From: Hyaloscypha bicolor E | Taxonomy: Eukaryota; Ascomycota; Leotiomycetes; Helotiales; Hyaloscyphaceae | DNA: 64,000 bases | Direction of reading: 5' to 3' | Assembly: GCF_002865645.1 (NCBI RefSeq) | Contig: NW_020194589.1 | Span: 666,812 to 730,811 of the forward strand | Shown here: piece after piece, positions 36,288-47,455 of the stretch | Position numbering within the stretch: position 1 is the first letter of the stretch | Layout of the letters: each line of letters begins with the position of its first letter | Made by a program: the position numbers and the translations under genes | Notes under the pieces: generated by a model | Seen by the model: only the letters and a program-made list of their open reading frames with translations | Database searches by the model: none | What the model was told of the DNA's origin: nothing

Positions 36288-38218
36288 TCAAAGCAACACC
36301 ATCTTCGTTACAGGCGCCATCTCCAAGACCTCCTTCTCCTGACGAGTTCCCAAGTAGAAAAGTCCTACTCGTTGATAGAGCCCAAGCCCCTTTGGCACCT
36401 TATACTTATCACGAATTCTCTCCTGGCCAACAGCTGGCCGTAAGATCAGACCGGAGAGTTTCACTTCATCACTTCTTTGCCTGTGGTGGTAATCGCCCTC
36501 GGTCTTTTCGGCATGCATCATAAATAGTGCAAACAAATTAATCACCAGCCCGTCTTTAACGTCGAATACCGCACTCAGCAACTCTTCACTCACCCCATCC
36601 ACGATAGAGAAATATTCATGCCAATCTGCACTTCGGGAATTTCTCTTATGCTTGTCCGTAGCTTTGGAAAGGGGTGCGAGAGGAGCCTCAAGCTCGAGCC
36701 ACGCGCACTCGATCTCACCATACGGATTCGATCCGAGGATGATTTGACAGTCATGAAAGGTCACAGAATCCAGCGAGTCTGGTCCACAAGAGTTGAGGTA
36801 ATAACCATTATCGGGGAAGGTTACCGGCCCATTGACAGATGCCCAGGACCACGACGGAGCGATGTAGCAATCTGGCCGAAACGACTCAAAGGAGCTGTAG
36901 CGGCTGGTGTGCCAGCATATAGAGTAGGCGATATCTTCCTACCACAGTCCTGCGCAATATCGCCCGTTTTTTTGCGCCGCTACCATGGTTGCGATGCCAG
37001 AGAGCGCCGGCAGCCGATCGGTTGGGACGGAGAATTTCCGTTGTGCAAAATCCTCAATCATGTCATACCACGATTGATAAGGGTGTTTTGAAAGGGTACT
37101 CTTCTCCGGGAATAGTTCTGTAACTGATCGGAACGGGTACTTCTTGTCCAAACTGTCTCGATCCGACTCATCCCAGGTGGTACTTTGACAATGCCAGGTA
37201 ATCTTTTTACCCTGAAATTTTAGCTGCCGCCGACTCAAGTACGTTTCTTGTAAAGTCCATCCGCGGGAATCCAGTGGCAGGTTCGAATCTCCGTAACTAT
37301 GTGCCTGATCCCGGAGGTACACATTCGCAGTCCGGCCTAACGGCGCGACGATTTTCATCGAGCACTGGATTTGGGGCCGGGGTTTGAAGAATCCTTCGGT
37401 GTCATCGGCGGCGGTTGCTGCCGCTACCATGAGATACGCATTTCGATATACATCTCCCATTCGGGATGATTCTCTATTCCAATCTTCCTTGTCTCTCTGG
37501 ATGATACACAGGGAGTCAATCCACAGGTAACGAATCCGAAGGCATCGAGTAAGCACAATCGCATCGCGAAAGGTAGCAGGCGCTTGATCGGGGAGGAATC
37601 CATTGTACATCGATTCGAGCGTATCCCGAGTTGTCAAGAATGAGTTTGAGGCGCCCCAGCAATGACTAAGAGCAACATATTGCCCTCGTTTCCCATTCGT
37701 CTCGACAAGTTTGACATTCCCGGTAGACTCCGGGTCCCCAACATCTAATATCCTAGTTGGTAGAACCGGAAGTTGTTCGCTGTGGCAGCCTTGGTGCTCT
37801 TGATTGCATCGCTGAATCCAATTCCGCAAACGTGAAATGGTAGCAGGATTGAGAATATCCGGATGCACGAACGCCTCGGAGCTAGCAGGAAGAACGTCCC
37901 AAGTCCCTAAAATTGCGTTAGTTCGGTTTCACGAAAGAATTAAGACGTTAATTAGACGCTACCCGGATCTGTGCACACCGAATAAAGTCGCCCACGCCCG
38001 CGGCAAGACCAAAGATATCTTCGTACACGCCCTTCGCCCTTCTCTAACCAGATTCGATGCAGGTCTCGTACTAATCTGTACAGGCAACAATCCCCTTTGT
38101 ACGCGTTGAACACAGCTTGGTCATGATTAAGATCGTACTTGATCGGGGGAGCTTCAATGCCCAAGGCTGGCCCGTCTAGGGGAAGTTTTGAGCAGACTGG
38201 GCACCGATCTTCTTCCAT
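36288..38218 (-). pseudogene. HET-domain protein gene with one in-frame stop
   Basis: Exon 1 38218-37963 and exon 2 37906-36288, joined across a 56-bp GT-AG intron (CTAAC branch site), form one frame of 625 codons. HET signatures are present: YVALSHCWG at 162-170, YLWIDSLCIIQ at 212-222 and RGWTLQE at 300-306, with MGDVYRNA between. Codon 408 is TAG (36941-36939), inside the conserved context AGLW-stop-EDIAYSICWHTSR. After it the same frame continues for 216 codons with typical HET C-terminal sequence (PSWSWASVNGPV). One C-to-T change from CAG, in CpA context, would explain the stop and fits RIP. HET proteins act in heterokaryon incompatibility or related cell-death signalling. As it stands the gene would make a 407-aa truncated protein that still contains the HET domain, so some function cannot be excluded. 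Confidence 0.85.
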
Positions 38219-39188
38219 ATAGTCCCTACTTCCCTACCGGTAATGGCCCGGGTACCTGCTCTAGGTATTTTGTTCAGACGGGTAAGTATCTTCCGAGAAA
38301 GATTGATTAAGCGTTTAGGTTGCTTTTTCGAAATTTCTGGTTAAAACAGTGAAAATATTGCTCTTCCTCAGCCGCAGCGCTCCAAATGTTGAGGTTACGT
38401 GTATGGAAAGCCGTAAGGATCAGACGTGCCAGCGCCAATTTACGAAGCACAATTGCAAATCGCAAATCGCAAGTCACGATTCTCTGATTATCGAAGGCTG
38501 GGAAGCCCCTTAAAAGTACAGATCCACTAGTCTCCCACTAGTCTCCCAGCCCCTAGCTGCCTTGGGCACCATAAGCTTGGCACTTCTCAATAATAAGTAC
38601 TTTATAAAAGTAATATAATAAACCGAATTACTAATGCGATTTTTGCCTTTAATTAAGTTTGTAAAAGCATATAATTAAGACTTCTTAGCTAAATATTATA
38701 AAAATTCAATTCAATGAGTTATATATAGTGCGGAAAGGGTAATGTATAGTTAGTTGTCTTTAATTCTTAGTTTAGTCGATGGTCGGCTGTCTATCCGCGC
38801 CTGCTTTTGAAAGCGTACTATGCTTACCCACGCTAACCCTCACCAACTTTATTCAACCTTCCTTCTTCTTTTGTTTAACTTTCGTTCGAATGTCTCGTAA
38901 AGTCCACTAGTCGTTGAATAGGGGTCACTACTGACTCATCACTCGTCCCTGCTCCCTTGTCTTCCACTAGAACTACCCCGCATCCCTCACCCCTGTACAA
39001 GCAGTGACGTTCCACGTGAATCTGACATCTCAGCTCACCTCACTCGTACCTCGGACTGTCCTCAGGCCCCTTTACTTTACTTCACTTTACACAAGACCTC
39101 CCCTCGCAGCATCATGGACTCTTGACCTTCATCCCCTTCCCCCTTTTATTTCAATGTGCATAAATATAAAAGAAAGCTTACGGTTAAA
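38219..39188. other. Intergenic interval with right inverted-repeat arm
   Basis: No gene seen. It contains an AT-rich patch (about 38590-38760) that is part of the inverted repeat, then pyrimidine-rich sequence (about 38840-39150) typical of a fungal promoter ahead of the monooxygenase gene. Confidence 0.5.
38621..38817 (-). repeat. Right arm of long inverted repeat (partner 34984-35211)
   Basis: Contains the exact inverse AGTGCGGAAAGGGTAATGT (38727-38745) of the left core, and ends GAAAGCGTA matching the left outer end. AT-rich relative to the left arm, consistent with stronger RIP. Confidence 0.75.
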
Positions 39189-40682
39189 ATGGCCCCCAAA
39201 TTCCACGTCCTCGTAATAGGCGGCGGCATCGGCGGCTTCGCATGCGCCGTGGGCCTTGCGCGAAAAGGGCACGCCGTCACCGTTCTCGAACGCAGCGCGT
39301 CATTGCAGACGTGGGGCGGGGGACTGTTGATTTCGAGTAATGCGTTGCGGGTTATTGAGAGCTATGGGTTGTTGGGGAGGTTCCAGGAGGTGGCGGAGAA
39401 GTGGGAGAGGCATGTGATTTTTAGATATGATGGGGGCGTGTTGGATGTTCTGAGTAATGCGGCGAATGAGAAGGTTTTTGGTTACGAGTGAGTGAAAGAA
39501 ATCTGCTTTGTGAGAAGGGAGAGGGAGGCGAGGGGATGAGGGCTGGGCTGACTGAACTGTGGGATAGGATGTTGAATGTGCGGCGACAGGTGTATCAAAG
39601 GGTTTTATACGAAGGAGCTGTGGAGCAGGGAGTGAAAGTGCGATTTGGCTGTCGTGTTGAGAAGATCGATGATAGTGAGAAGGGACCAAGCGTCATGTTG
39701 AGTACGGGGGAGACACTTTTAGCTGATTTAATTGTCGGTGCAGACGGTTTGTCCCACCCCTTCTTCCCATTCAATCGCTCATTAACTCCCTCCCTAAGGA
39801 ATCAAATCCACAACTCGCCCCTTCATCCTCGGCGGAAGGGATGTTAAACTGCAACCAAATAGCACCTGCTACCAATGCACCATTCCTGCCTCCCTGATGC
39901 TCTCGTCGCCTCTCACGGCGCCCCTCATCAACGAACGAGCTATCCACAGCTGGTGGGGTCCCAACACGCACTGGATCTGCGGTCGCAAGTCCAACGGCCA
40001 ATCCTACGACGCAGCATTCTTCATCCACCCCACTGCATCCTCGCCTCTCCCAGCATCCCACGTCTCAGCCTCCAACTCGCACGACCCCGGCAAAGGTAAA
40101 GACAACGACAGAAGAGGCGACGTCCGGGAAGTCATCGACGGCGTGCAAACGCACGGGTACGAAGAGCGCGTCCAAGCCTTCGCGAAAATGATCCCACACG
40201 AAAACTGCACGCTGTGGAAAGTGGCTCAATTACCTGATCTCCCGACCTGGGTTTCTGAATCCGGGAGGATTGTGCTGTTAGGTGATGCGGCGCATGCGAT
40301 GAGTCCGCATCTGGGACAGGGAGCAGCGATGACGATTGAAGACGGCGGCGTGCTGTCCGAATGCCTCGCTCGCGCTTCCTCCTTGGACGACATTCCCCGC
40401 GCAGTAAAGGTGTATGAGGAGATCCAAAAAGGACGCACGGAGAAGGTTAAGAGAGCTGCGGGGGTTAGTGGGGTGTGGAAGACGATGGCTGACGGGCCGG
40501 AGCAGAGGAAGAGGGATGAGGGGTTTAGGAAGAGGATGGAGAGCGGGGAGAAGTATGAGTTTTGGAGGGCGAGTGGGCATTTGGCGTGGATTTATGGGTG
40601 GGATTCTAAGCTGGAGGTGGGGAAGGAGTTGGATAGAGTGTTTCCTGTGGGGAAGGGGATAGGCCAGAGAGCAAGGATCTGA
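39189..40682 (+). CDS. FAD-dependent monooxygenase, salicylate-hydroxylase-like
   Basis: Three exons, 39189-39487, 39568-39746 and 39799-40682, give 453 aa. Introns of 80 and 52 bp are GT-AG. The ATG at 39189 (AAAATGG context) starts MAPKFHVLVIGGGIGG, and an in-frame ATG at 39156 is less likely. Group-A flavoprotein marks are all present: Rossmann GxGxxG at residues 11-16 with ERS at the end of the second strand, the DG motif LIVGADGIKSTTR (about 154-166), and the GD motif LLGDAAHAMSPHLGQGAA (about 319-336). Enzymes of this fold use NAD(P)H and O2 to hydroxylate aromatic or other cyclic substrates. A Ser/Asp/Lys-rich insert lies near residues 240-265. No biosynthetic core gene is next to it, so the pathway is unknown. 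It is not obviously part of the erd pair. Confidence 0.9.
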
Positions 40683-40981
40683 AGATAGTGGGTGGTGAAC
40701 TCAAGGTGCTAAACTTTTGCTTTATAATGGCTCGCATTTTATATAAGAGATCGTTCCGGGCGGCCTCTCAGCTTATCACGTGCCAAACGCTGCGTACATA
40801 CGTATAGCTCAACTCCTCGCTCCAAGCTTCTTCCCTTCCCCAGCTTGAGATTTCAAGAACCAGGGCTTTGAGGCTTTACATGTGCTTCAACTGAGACGGC
40901 TGAATCGTTTTCCGTTTCGTGCCGCCACTTGCTTTGTATCCTCATTCCTATGTGAGAGGCAAGCCCTCGAGAGGAGGTATG
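40683..40981. other. 3' flank of the monooxygenase gene, no feature seen
   Basis: Balanced non-coding sequence up to the target duplication of the hAT-like element. No gene or repeat recognised. Confidence 0.5.
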
Positions 40982-41432
40982 AGAACGAGCAGTGTGTCAA
41001 AAAAGTATTCAAGGTATTCAAGGTATTCATGAATATTCATGAATATCTTGAATAGAATATGAGTAGCGTAATTCTCAAAAATTAGAGTAGAGTAGAATAT
41101 AAATTCATGAATATTCATGAATACTGGTGAATGCTGGTCACGTGACTATAGAAAATCAAGGTTTACTTAATAATTATTAAATAACTAAGGCGCCTATTAG
41201 TGGCTCTAGCCAAACTAAGCTAAGGCCTATATAATACTAGCTAAGTACTAATTTTCTATAATAATAAACTAATTATTCTCCTCGGAATCTTGTGCTTTGG
41301 TTCGCTTACTAAGCCTCGCTATCGCCTAATTGGGTAGCGAGGTGAAGCTAGAGCGGAAGCGGGTGGGAGCTTTACCTAATATAGCTAGCTTCTCACGTGC
41401 AAATCACGTGTAAATTCACGTGCTTACTACTA

Positions 41433-43127
41433 TCCCCCCCGGTTCAAAGCGCCCTTTTGCCACTGTCTCCTTCCACGCCTCACTCCACTAAAGTCACGTA
41501 ATTGAGTCTTCACCGCTTTCTCATTCAATTTTGAAGCTATTCGCATTTTCTTCTCTACTTTATAGCTCAGTACTTTGTAGGCCCACCGTGAGCTTCCTTT
41601 ATAGCCTCATAGTGTCTCCACTAGCTATCATATAAGCCCTGAATATATACGTCTGGTACTGCGTTCCACGCATCTTATATAATCTTACGGAGTTGATCCA
41701 AGTGGATCTTGTCTGGCTCGTATCGTGCGTACCAGTAGTGCTCCTCAATCCAATTCTTCATCCAATTCCACATATGCTTAATGAGATTCAAGTCTGGTGA
41801 GTACCGAGGAGCTTGAATCGTAGGGATATGGCGAAGGAGCAGGTTTAGCTTCGTCTCGTACGAGCGATGGGAAGAAGCATTATCTTGCCAGAACCTATAC
41901 CGGCTAAGTGGATGATTACGGAAGAACTGCTCTATCATTGAGAGGATCCTCTCATCGTATCATATGGAATTAATCGACCCCCACTCCTTCTCCCAAAAGA
42001 GAGAAGGCCCCTTCTTCCCTTCAACGATACTACCCCAGAACATCTATACAGGGAGCTTAGAGTACTTGTGCCGTATGCATTCCGGAAGGAGACGATCGCT
42101 TCCATCTTGTAAGCAAGTAATATAGGCTGAAGTATGTGCTCCGCCAAAGGCCCATACTTCGTCTGTAAAGCAGATACTTTGTATACGTGAACGTAGCCAC
42201 GTGCTTCCGTCCTCTGCTAAGTCTAGTCTCTCCTGACATATAGCAGGATCATCTGAAAACCCCTTCTTTCTTAATACCCGGCGACAGTAGCCAATATCTT
42301 GAATAGCTGTCCGGAAGGCCTTCTCCTTAGTATAAAGCTGTGGTAGATAATAGGGCATCTTATAGTAAGCCACGTGGCGGTAAGAAGGAGAGGCGAGAAG
42401 CCACTTCTTAAGCTCCTCTTTTTAAGGAGTATGAAGCGTGACGTATTGAGCTTTACCTCCTTTTTGTAGTATAGGGCGGTGGTTTCTAGCGTACTTGATC
42501 TGGTGGTCTGTAACGTCAAGTACTTGCTTAATCTCTGCGTGAGGTATACGGAAAAGGAGAGCTGTTTGAATCTGGAGCCGCTTATTACGTAAAGTCTCAG
42601 GGGCACAGATATAGTGGCGATTAGTCCCTTGAGAGAGCTCTTGAGAGGAGTCTGCTTGAGAGTCTGGGACGAAGAGAGGAGGAGAAGGCTGTGTAAGAGA
42701 GTCTGGTAGAAGCTGAGAGTCTGGGAGAAGGTCACGTGAGTCCCAAGACTGCATAGGCTGTGATTTGTCGATATGAGGGCTATTGCGAGAGTCCCATGAC
42801 TGTGTAGTCTTTTGCGAATCAGGGAGAGAGAGAGGAGGAGAGCGAGGCTGTACAGAGGGTGGAGTATCTGCGTCATAAAGGTTGCCGTAATTAGGCGGTG
42901 GGGTAGTAAAGCGTGGATCTTGTGAGTCCATTTTAAATTGAGGATATAAGTAAGTAAAGGATAGCCAGTGGAAGCTGTGTTTTCTGCCATACTTATGGTG
43001 CAGCTAGCAGGCGAGCTGGAAGCTTCCACGTGCTCTGATTGGCTGAAAGTGGAGTGAGGTGTGGCGTGAGTGATGCATGAGAGTGTGGGCAGACGGTGGC
43101 AAAGGGCGCTTTGAACCGGGGGGGGGA
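41433..43127 (-). mobile_element. Tc1/mariner element nested in the hAT-like element
   Basis: Bounded by TA on both sides (41431-41432, 43128-43129). The ends are inverted: the left begins TCCCCCCCGGTTCAAAGCGC and the right inverse begins with a longer C-run and the same GGTTCAAAGCGCCC. Similarity continues inward through GCCACYGTCT to CCTCACTCCAC. Size about 1.7 kb. It carries one degraded transposase gene on the minus strand. Confidence 0.9.
41567..42931 (-). pseudogene. Tc1/mariner DDE transposase, disabled by five in-frame stops
   Basis: One uninterrupted frame of 455 codons from the ATG at 42931 to TGA at 41569-41567, with no frameshift. In-frame stops are codons 170 (TAA), 296 (TAG), 324 (TGA), 419 (TAA) and 437 (TAG); each is one C-to-T step from CAA, CAG or CGA. 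Residues 1-95 are Ser/Pro/Asp-rich. A helix-turn-helix follows near 100-150 (LRNKRLQIQTALLFRIPHAE). The catalytic region has FTDEVWAFGG (first Asp), MFWGSI, WQDNASSHRS (second Asp) and YSPDLNLIKHMWNWMKNW. The last should read NPIE: Pro is Leu and the catalytic Glu is Lys, again C-to-T and G-to-A changes. The end GGPTKY is typical of the family. The gene is inactive. Confidence 0.92.
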
Positions 43128-43240
43128 TAGTACTCAAAGTATTCATGAATATTCATGAATACCTTGATTAGAATATGAATAGAATATGAGTAGTGGGTAA
43201 ATTTTGATGAATAGAATATGAGTAGTGGGTAAATTTTGAT

Positions 43241-43278
43241 GAATAGAATAGAGTAGTGGCCACTACTCTATTCTATTC
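43241..43278. repeat. Perfect 38-bp palindrome near the right end of the hAT-like element
   Basis: Two 19-base arms meet at GGCC (43258-43261) without a spacer. Each arm carries GAATAGAATAGAGTAGTGG or its inverse. It can form a cruciform or hairpin and lies 18 bases inside the right terminus, where hAT elements often keep transposase-binding subterminal repeats. Confidence 0.95.
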
Positions 43279-43304
43279 TATTCATTTGACACACTGAGAA
43301 CGAG

Positions 43305-43930
43305 GAGAAGCACACCTCAGCTCACAGGTTCTCTACCTCCATACCAGCTCTGCGAGAAAACAAACTTCTTTTAAGAACTCGAACCAAGTTTTTCCGACAG
43401 AATATCAATTGTTATTATCTTTGCAATTGCTTGAAGTGCGATGCTTCGGATGCACGCACTTGAGAGTAACTTCGTGCAGCAAGACTCGTCGCTTGGCGGT
43501 GGTTCCAGAGTCCGACTATATTCGCGGCACATCGGCTTGCAGACGCTAAACCTTACATTGCTCGCATTATCGCTTGTCCCTAATAAATACTCTTTTCTAT
43601 AGTATATTTCTTCGTTTCAGATATGAAGAACCCAAATTCAGGGTCGTGTAGGCAGTCCGATGAGCTTCTGGTAATCCAAATGGAGTACAGACTTATATGG
43701 TGCATATTATCCGGTCTTAGTATTCCCTCGCTATACTTAGGGAGACTCAGACAAGTATTTGGTTAGTGGCTTGTCTTTATAATTATATTTAGCGGTTTAT
43801 GCCCAAGCTACTGAGGCCATTGGCGGGCTAGTCGACAAAACCGAGAAGCGAAAAGTGATTTTCTGATTTTTTGATTTTCCGCGCCCACACCGCCCCCGCC
43901 GCACCGCCCCCCCCCCCCCATACCTTACTA
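43305..43930. other. Balanced non-coding flank, ending in a C-homopolymer
   Basis: No gene recognised. A run of 13 C lies at 43907-43919 after a C-rich stretch of CCGCC-type words. AT-rich, RIP-like sequence begins shortly after. Confidence 0.5.
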
Positions 43931-45761
43931 AAAAAAGAAGTACAGTATATACGCCTTATTCTCGACTACTCCTAGCCCCCCCTTAGCTTGCGTGGTCCGT
44001 AAGGCAAATCCTATGGATTACAAGGTATATCTCTATCTCTTTTACTCTCTATATCCTCTATACTATGTTGCATGGCAACTGTGCTCCAGTCACGTGCAGG
44101 CCCACATAACCACATTTACTATATTTAAGCTCTGGCTACCCGTACCATGCCTCCTTTCCTCTCTTTATTAAATATATACTACTTATACCCGCATTTACTA
44201 TAATATACTACCTATATTACCAGAATTATCTATATTTCCTTTATCTCCTTCTCCTCTAGTATCCTTACTCTTCTCTACTATAACCTTCTTCTCTATTATC
44301 TTTTGACCTTATATCTATCTTTATATTTGCTTTTTATATCTTATAGGCAGTTAAGGCTTTAGTATAAAGAATTTTGTAGATATAGAATAAGGCTTTCCAG
44401 ACTTAATAGAATTAATATTAAGTTAATAGAAAATATAGACTTTACTATTATTATTATATCTATAATTTATATAAGTACTATTGAATTTGCCTTCTATAAC
44501 TATATAGTATTTAAAAGGGCCTCTTAGTCTCTTCTTCTTATTATAAGTAATATAAACTTAAAAGAATTTAGTTCTATAAATATATATTAAGCTTATCTCT
44601 AGATTTGCCTTATCTTTCTCTAATTTCTTTAGCTTCCTGCCCTAATATAGCTTTATTTCTCTAACTTTGGTTTTATTATTAATTTACTTTACTATTTTAG
44701 TAATATTATTAGGTAATATAAGAAAATTAAAGTATTATTATAAAAGAGGAAAAAAAGGTTAAGAAATAAAAAGATTTATTAATTAAATATATTAATAGAA
44801 GAGAATATTATAAACTAAGTCTAAATTATTAAAAGATATATTATAAATATTATCTTTTTACTTATTTATAGCTTTATTACCTTTTCTATTACTTTTATTT
44901 TTACTAGAATTACTACCTAAAGCTATATTTAATATATATTTAATAAAAAAAAGCTTTAATAATAGTATTATATATTAGAATTAAAGTCGTCTTTAAAAAA
45001 AATTTAAGATTAAGATTAAGACTAAGATTAAAGCTAGTATAACTATATCTTTATTATTTACTTTTAAGATATAAATATATATATTTAATATAATTATTTA
45101 AACTCGAATAAATTTATAATAAATAATATTTAAAAATAGAAATATTAGTATTTAATAACCCTAGATTAAATATATTTAAAGATTAAAAAAATTATAATTT
45201 TAGGTATTATAATTATAAAAATAAAGATATAAATATTTTTTATTTTACTAATTTATAAAAGCCAAGATATATTAATAATAATTAAACTATCTTTAACTTA
45301 TATAATTAACTAATTTATTTTACTAATTATAAATAATTCGAGGTAATTTAAATTTCCTTAAATCTCTATATATAGCTTATTATATAAACTTCTATATTTC
45401 TATATTTAGTAATACTATAATTATAATTTTTAAATAAGAAAAATTCTCTTATTTTAATATATATAATTATATTTATTTCTTATTTTTCAAATATATAATT
45501 ATTAAATTAGAAAGACTTAAGAATTCTAAATAATACTTTCTCTTAAGAAATATATATTCTTAATAAATAATAAAAGTAAATATAGAATTATATAATAATA
45601 TAACTATTCTATACTAGTATCTTTATTTTTTATAAAACTATAACTCTATTTTATTTTTACTCTAAAACTTCTATTTTTCTTTTATATATTTTTTTAATTT
45701 TATTATTAATACTAAGAGTTTTTACTCTTTACTAATACTTTCTCTATTAATACCTTTATTA

Positions 45762-45993
45762 ATACTAAGAGCTAGTATCTAATTACTTTATAGCCTTTCT
45801 TTTCTTTTCTAAATCCCTCCTTTAAATTCCTTTTTCGAATCCCTTCTCTTTTAATATTTCTATTATTAATACTAAGAGCTAGTATTTAATTACCTTATAA
45901 CCTTCCTTTTCTTTTCTAAACTCCTTCTTTAAATCTTTCTTTCTTTAATACTTCTACTAATAATACTAAAGCTAGTACCTAACTACTATTTCC
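45762..45993. repeat. Diverged tandem repeat, units ~95-105 bp
   Basis: Units begin at about 45762, 45866 and 45961 with TAATACTAAGAGCTAGTA or TAATACTAAAGCTAGTA, followed by TAATTACYTTATARCC and pyrimidine-rich CTTTTCTTTTCTAAA. Two full units and one partial are visible. Confidence 0.65.
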
Positions 45994-46084
45994 GGGTTAC
46001 TTTTATTCAAAATTCCTATACTATAAGTCTTTAACCTACTTACTTCTTAGAAAGCTAAATTTTAGATCCCCCCTTTTTTTCCCC

Positions 46085-46350
46085 TAATATCTTCTTTTTC
46101 TCTTTTCTAATACTTTTTATATCTTTAGGTCCTTTAAGAATACCCTTTCTCGAATCTCTAAAAAAAGAGACTAATTCCTATTTAGATTTCTTTAAACTTT
46201 AATATCTTTTCTTCTTTTCTAATACTTCTTATATCTTTAGGCTCTTTAGAAGTACTTTTTTTCAAACCTCTAAAAAAGGGGCTAATTCCTATTTAGATTT
46301 CTCCGAACTTTAATATTTTCTCTTCTTTTTTAATATTTATAAAAGCTTTT
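46085..46350. repeat. Diverged tandem repeat, unit ~118 bp
   Basis: Two long units (about 46085-46200 and 46203-46320) share TTTTCTAATACTTYTTATAT, CTTTAGGYYCTTTA, CCTCTAAAAAA and CTAATTCCTATTTAGATTTC. A partial third follows. The reverse strand reads Lys/Glu/Ser-rich, so this may be a repeat inside a former minus-strand coding region. Confidence 0.65.
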
Positions 46351-47365
46351 AGGCTACTATTAAGTACTTCTATTCTTTATCTTAAAATATATACTAACTT
46401 ATTCTTATAGAAAATAGCTCTTCTTTCTCTAATCTTGACTTCTTTAATATATATTTTTTATCTTTAAGCTATTTAGATATTTAGATATTTACTTTTATAA
46501 AACATATACTAATTTATTTTTTAGTTCTCTTTATTTTACCTTTCCTTTAATATTACTATATATATACCTAGTTAGTACTAGTTCTTATAACTTATAATTA
46601 GGCTTTTTATTTATTAAATACTCGGGTATTTTATTTTTACTTTTATTTTATATATTTTATTTTATATACTTTATTTTTCTTTTATTATAAATTAAGACTC
46701 AAATAGTATTTATTTTAAATATTTATATTCTCGAATATATAAGACTTCTATAAATCTTTCAGGATTATAAACTAGCCTATTTTAGTTCGGAAAAGCTTTC
46801 TCGAGAGTATTTCAGAAGTTATAATATTTACTATAATTCTTCTTAAAGATTAATATAATATAGGTAATTCTAGTCTATTCTCTTTCTATAAAATAAACTA
46901 CTATTCTAAGTCTATATAAAAGTTTTAATTATTTCTCGAATTAAAATATAAATACTCTTTATTTCTATTAAATTAGATATAAAGAATAGCAGGTATCCTT
47001 AGATTAGACTATAGTACTAATTAAATACTAAAACTCTCTATATCTTATAAGATATTACTTATAACTTGAGACATATTATATTTAATAAAGCTTCTATATT
47101 TAATTACTTTATATTATAATGAAATATCTTAATATTATAGTTAGAAAAGTTCTACTTTATAATCTTATTTACTACTTATAGATTTTCTAGCTAATAAGTC
47201 TTAGCTAATAGCTAAAGAACTTATTAGCTACTTTATCTAAAGCCTTTAGGAATAAGAAGTTGCTCTAATAAAGACTTAATATTAAAAATAGATTTAATTA
47301 ATTAATTCAAATAAGGAATTTATAATAGAAGTTTCTATATATAAGTAATTCTATATAATAAATTC

Positions 47366-47455
47366 AAGTTCCTATTTCTAGTTATATAAGTTATAATATA
47401 TAATAAACCCAAGTCTTTATTTCTAGTTATATAAGTTATAATATATAATAAACTT
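47366..47455. repeat. 45-bp tandem duplication
   Basis: Unit 1 47366-47410 and unit 2 47411-47455 differ mainly at C/T positions and share TATTTCTAGTTATATAAGTT. The unit length is a multiple of three. Confidence 0.85.

Larger units (their letters stand above)
40982..43304. mobile_element. hAT-like non-autonomous element with 8-bp TSD, split by a Tc1/mariner insertion
   Basis: The target duplication AGAACGAG occurs at 40982-40989 and 43297-43304. The element (40990-43296) begins CAGTGTGTCAAA and ends with the exact inverse TTTGACACACTG. Both arms carry TATTCATGAATATTCATGAAT near the ends in direct orientation. An 8-bp TSD and short CAG...CTG TIR fit the hAT superfamily. Without the nested insertion the element is only about 610 bp and encodes no transposase, so it would depend on one elsewhere. 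The left arm has a cluster of three CACGTG words (about 41393-41423). Confidence 0.8.

Noticed and set aside
37270..37300. GGTTCGAATC resembling a tRNA T-arm
   Set aside because: It lies in the HET coding region and no cloverleaf partner arms were found.
23519..40682. A secondary-metabolite gene cluster built from the MFS transporter and FAD monooxygenase
   Set aside because: They are 14 kb apart with unrelated erd and HET loci between, and no synthase or cluster regulator is present.
42271..43146. Minus-strand 291-codon frame over the Tc1 element
   Set aside because: It overlaps the transposase frame out of phase and extends across the inverted terminal repeat into the outer element.
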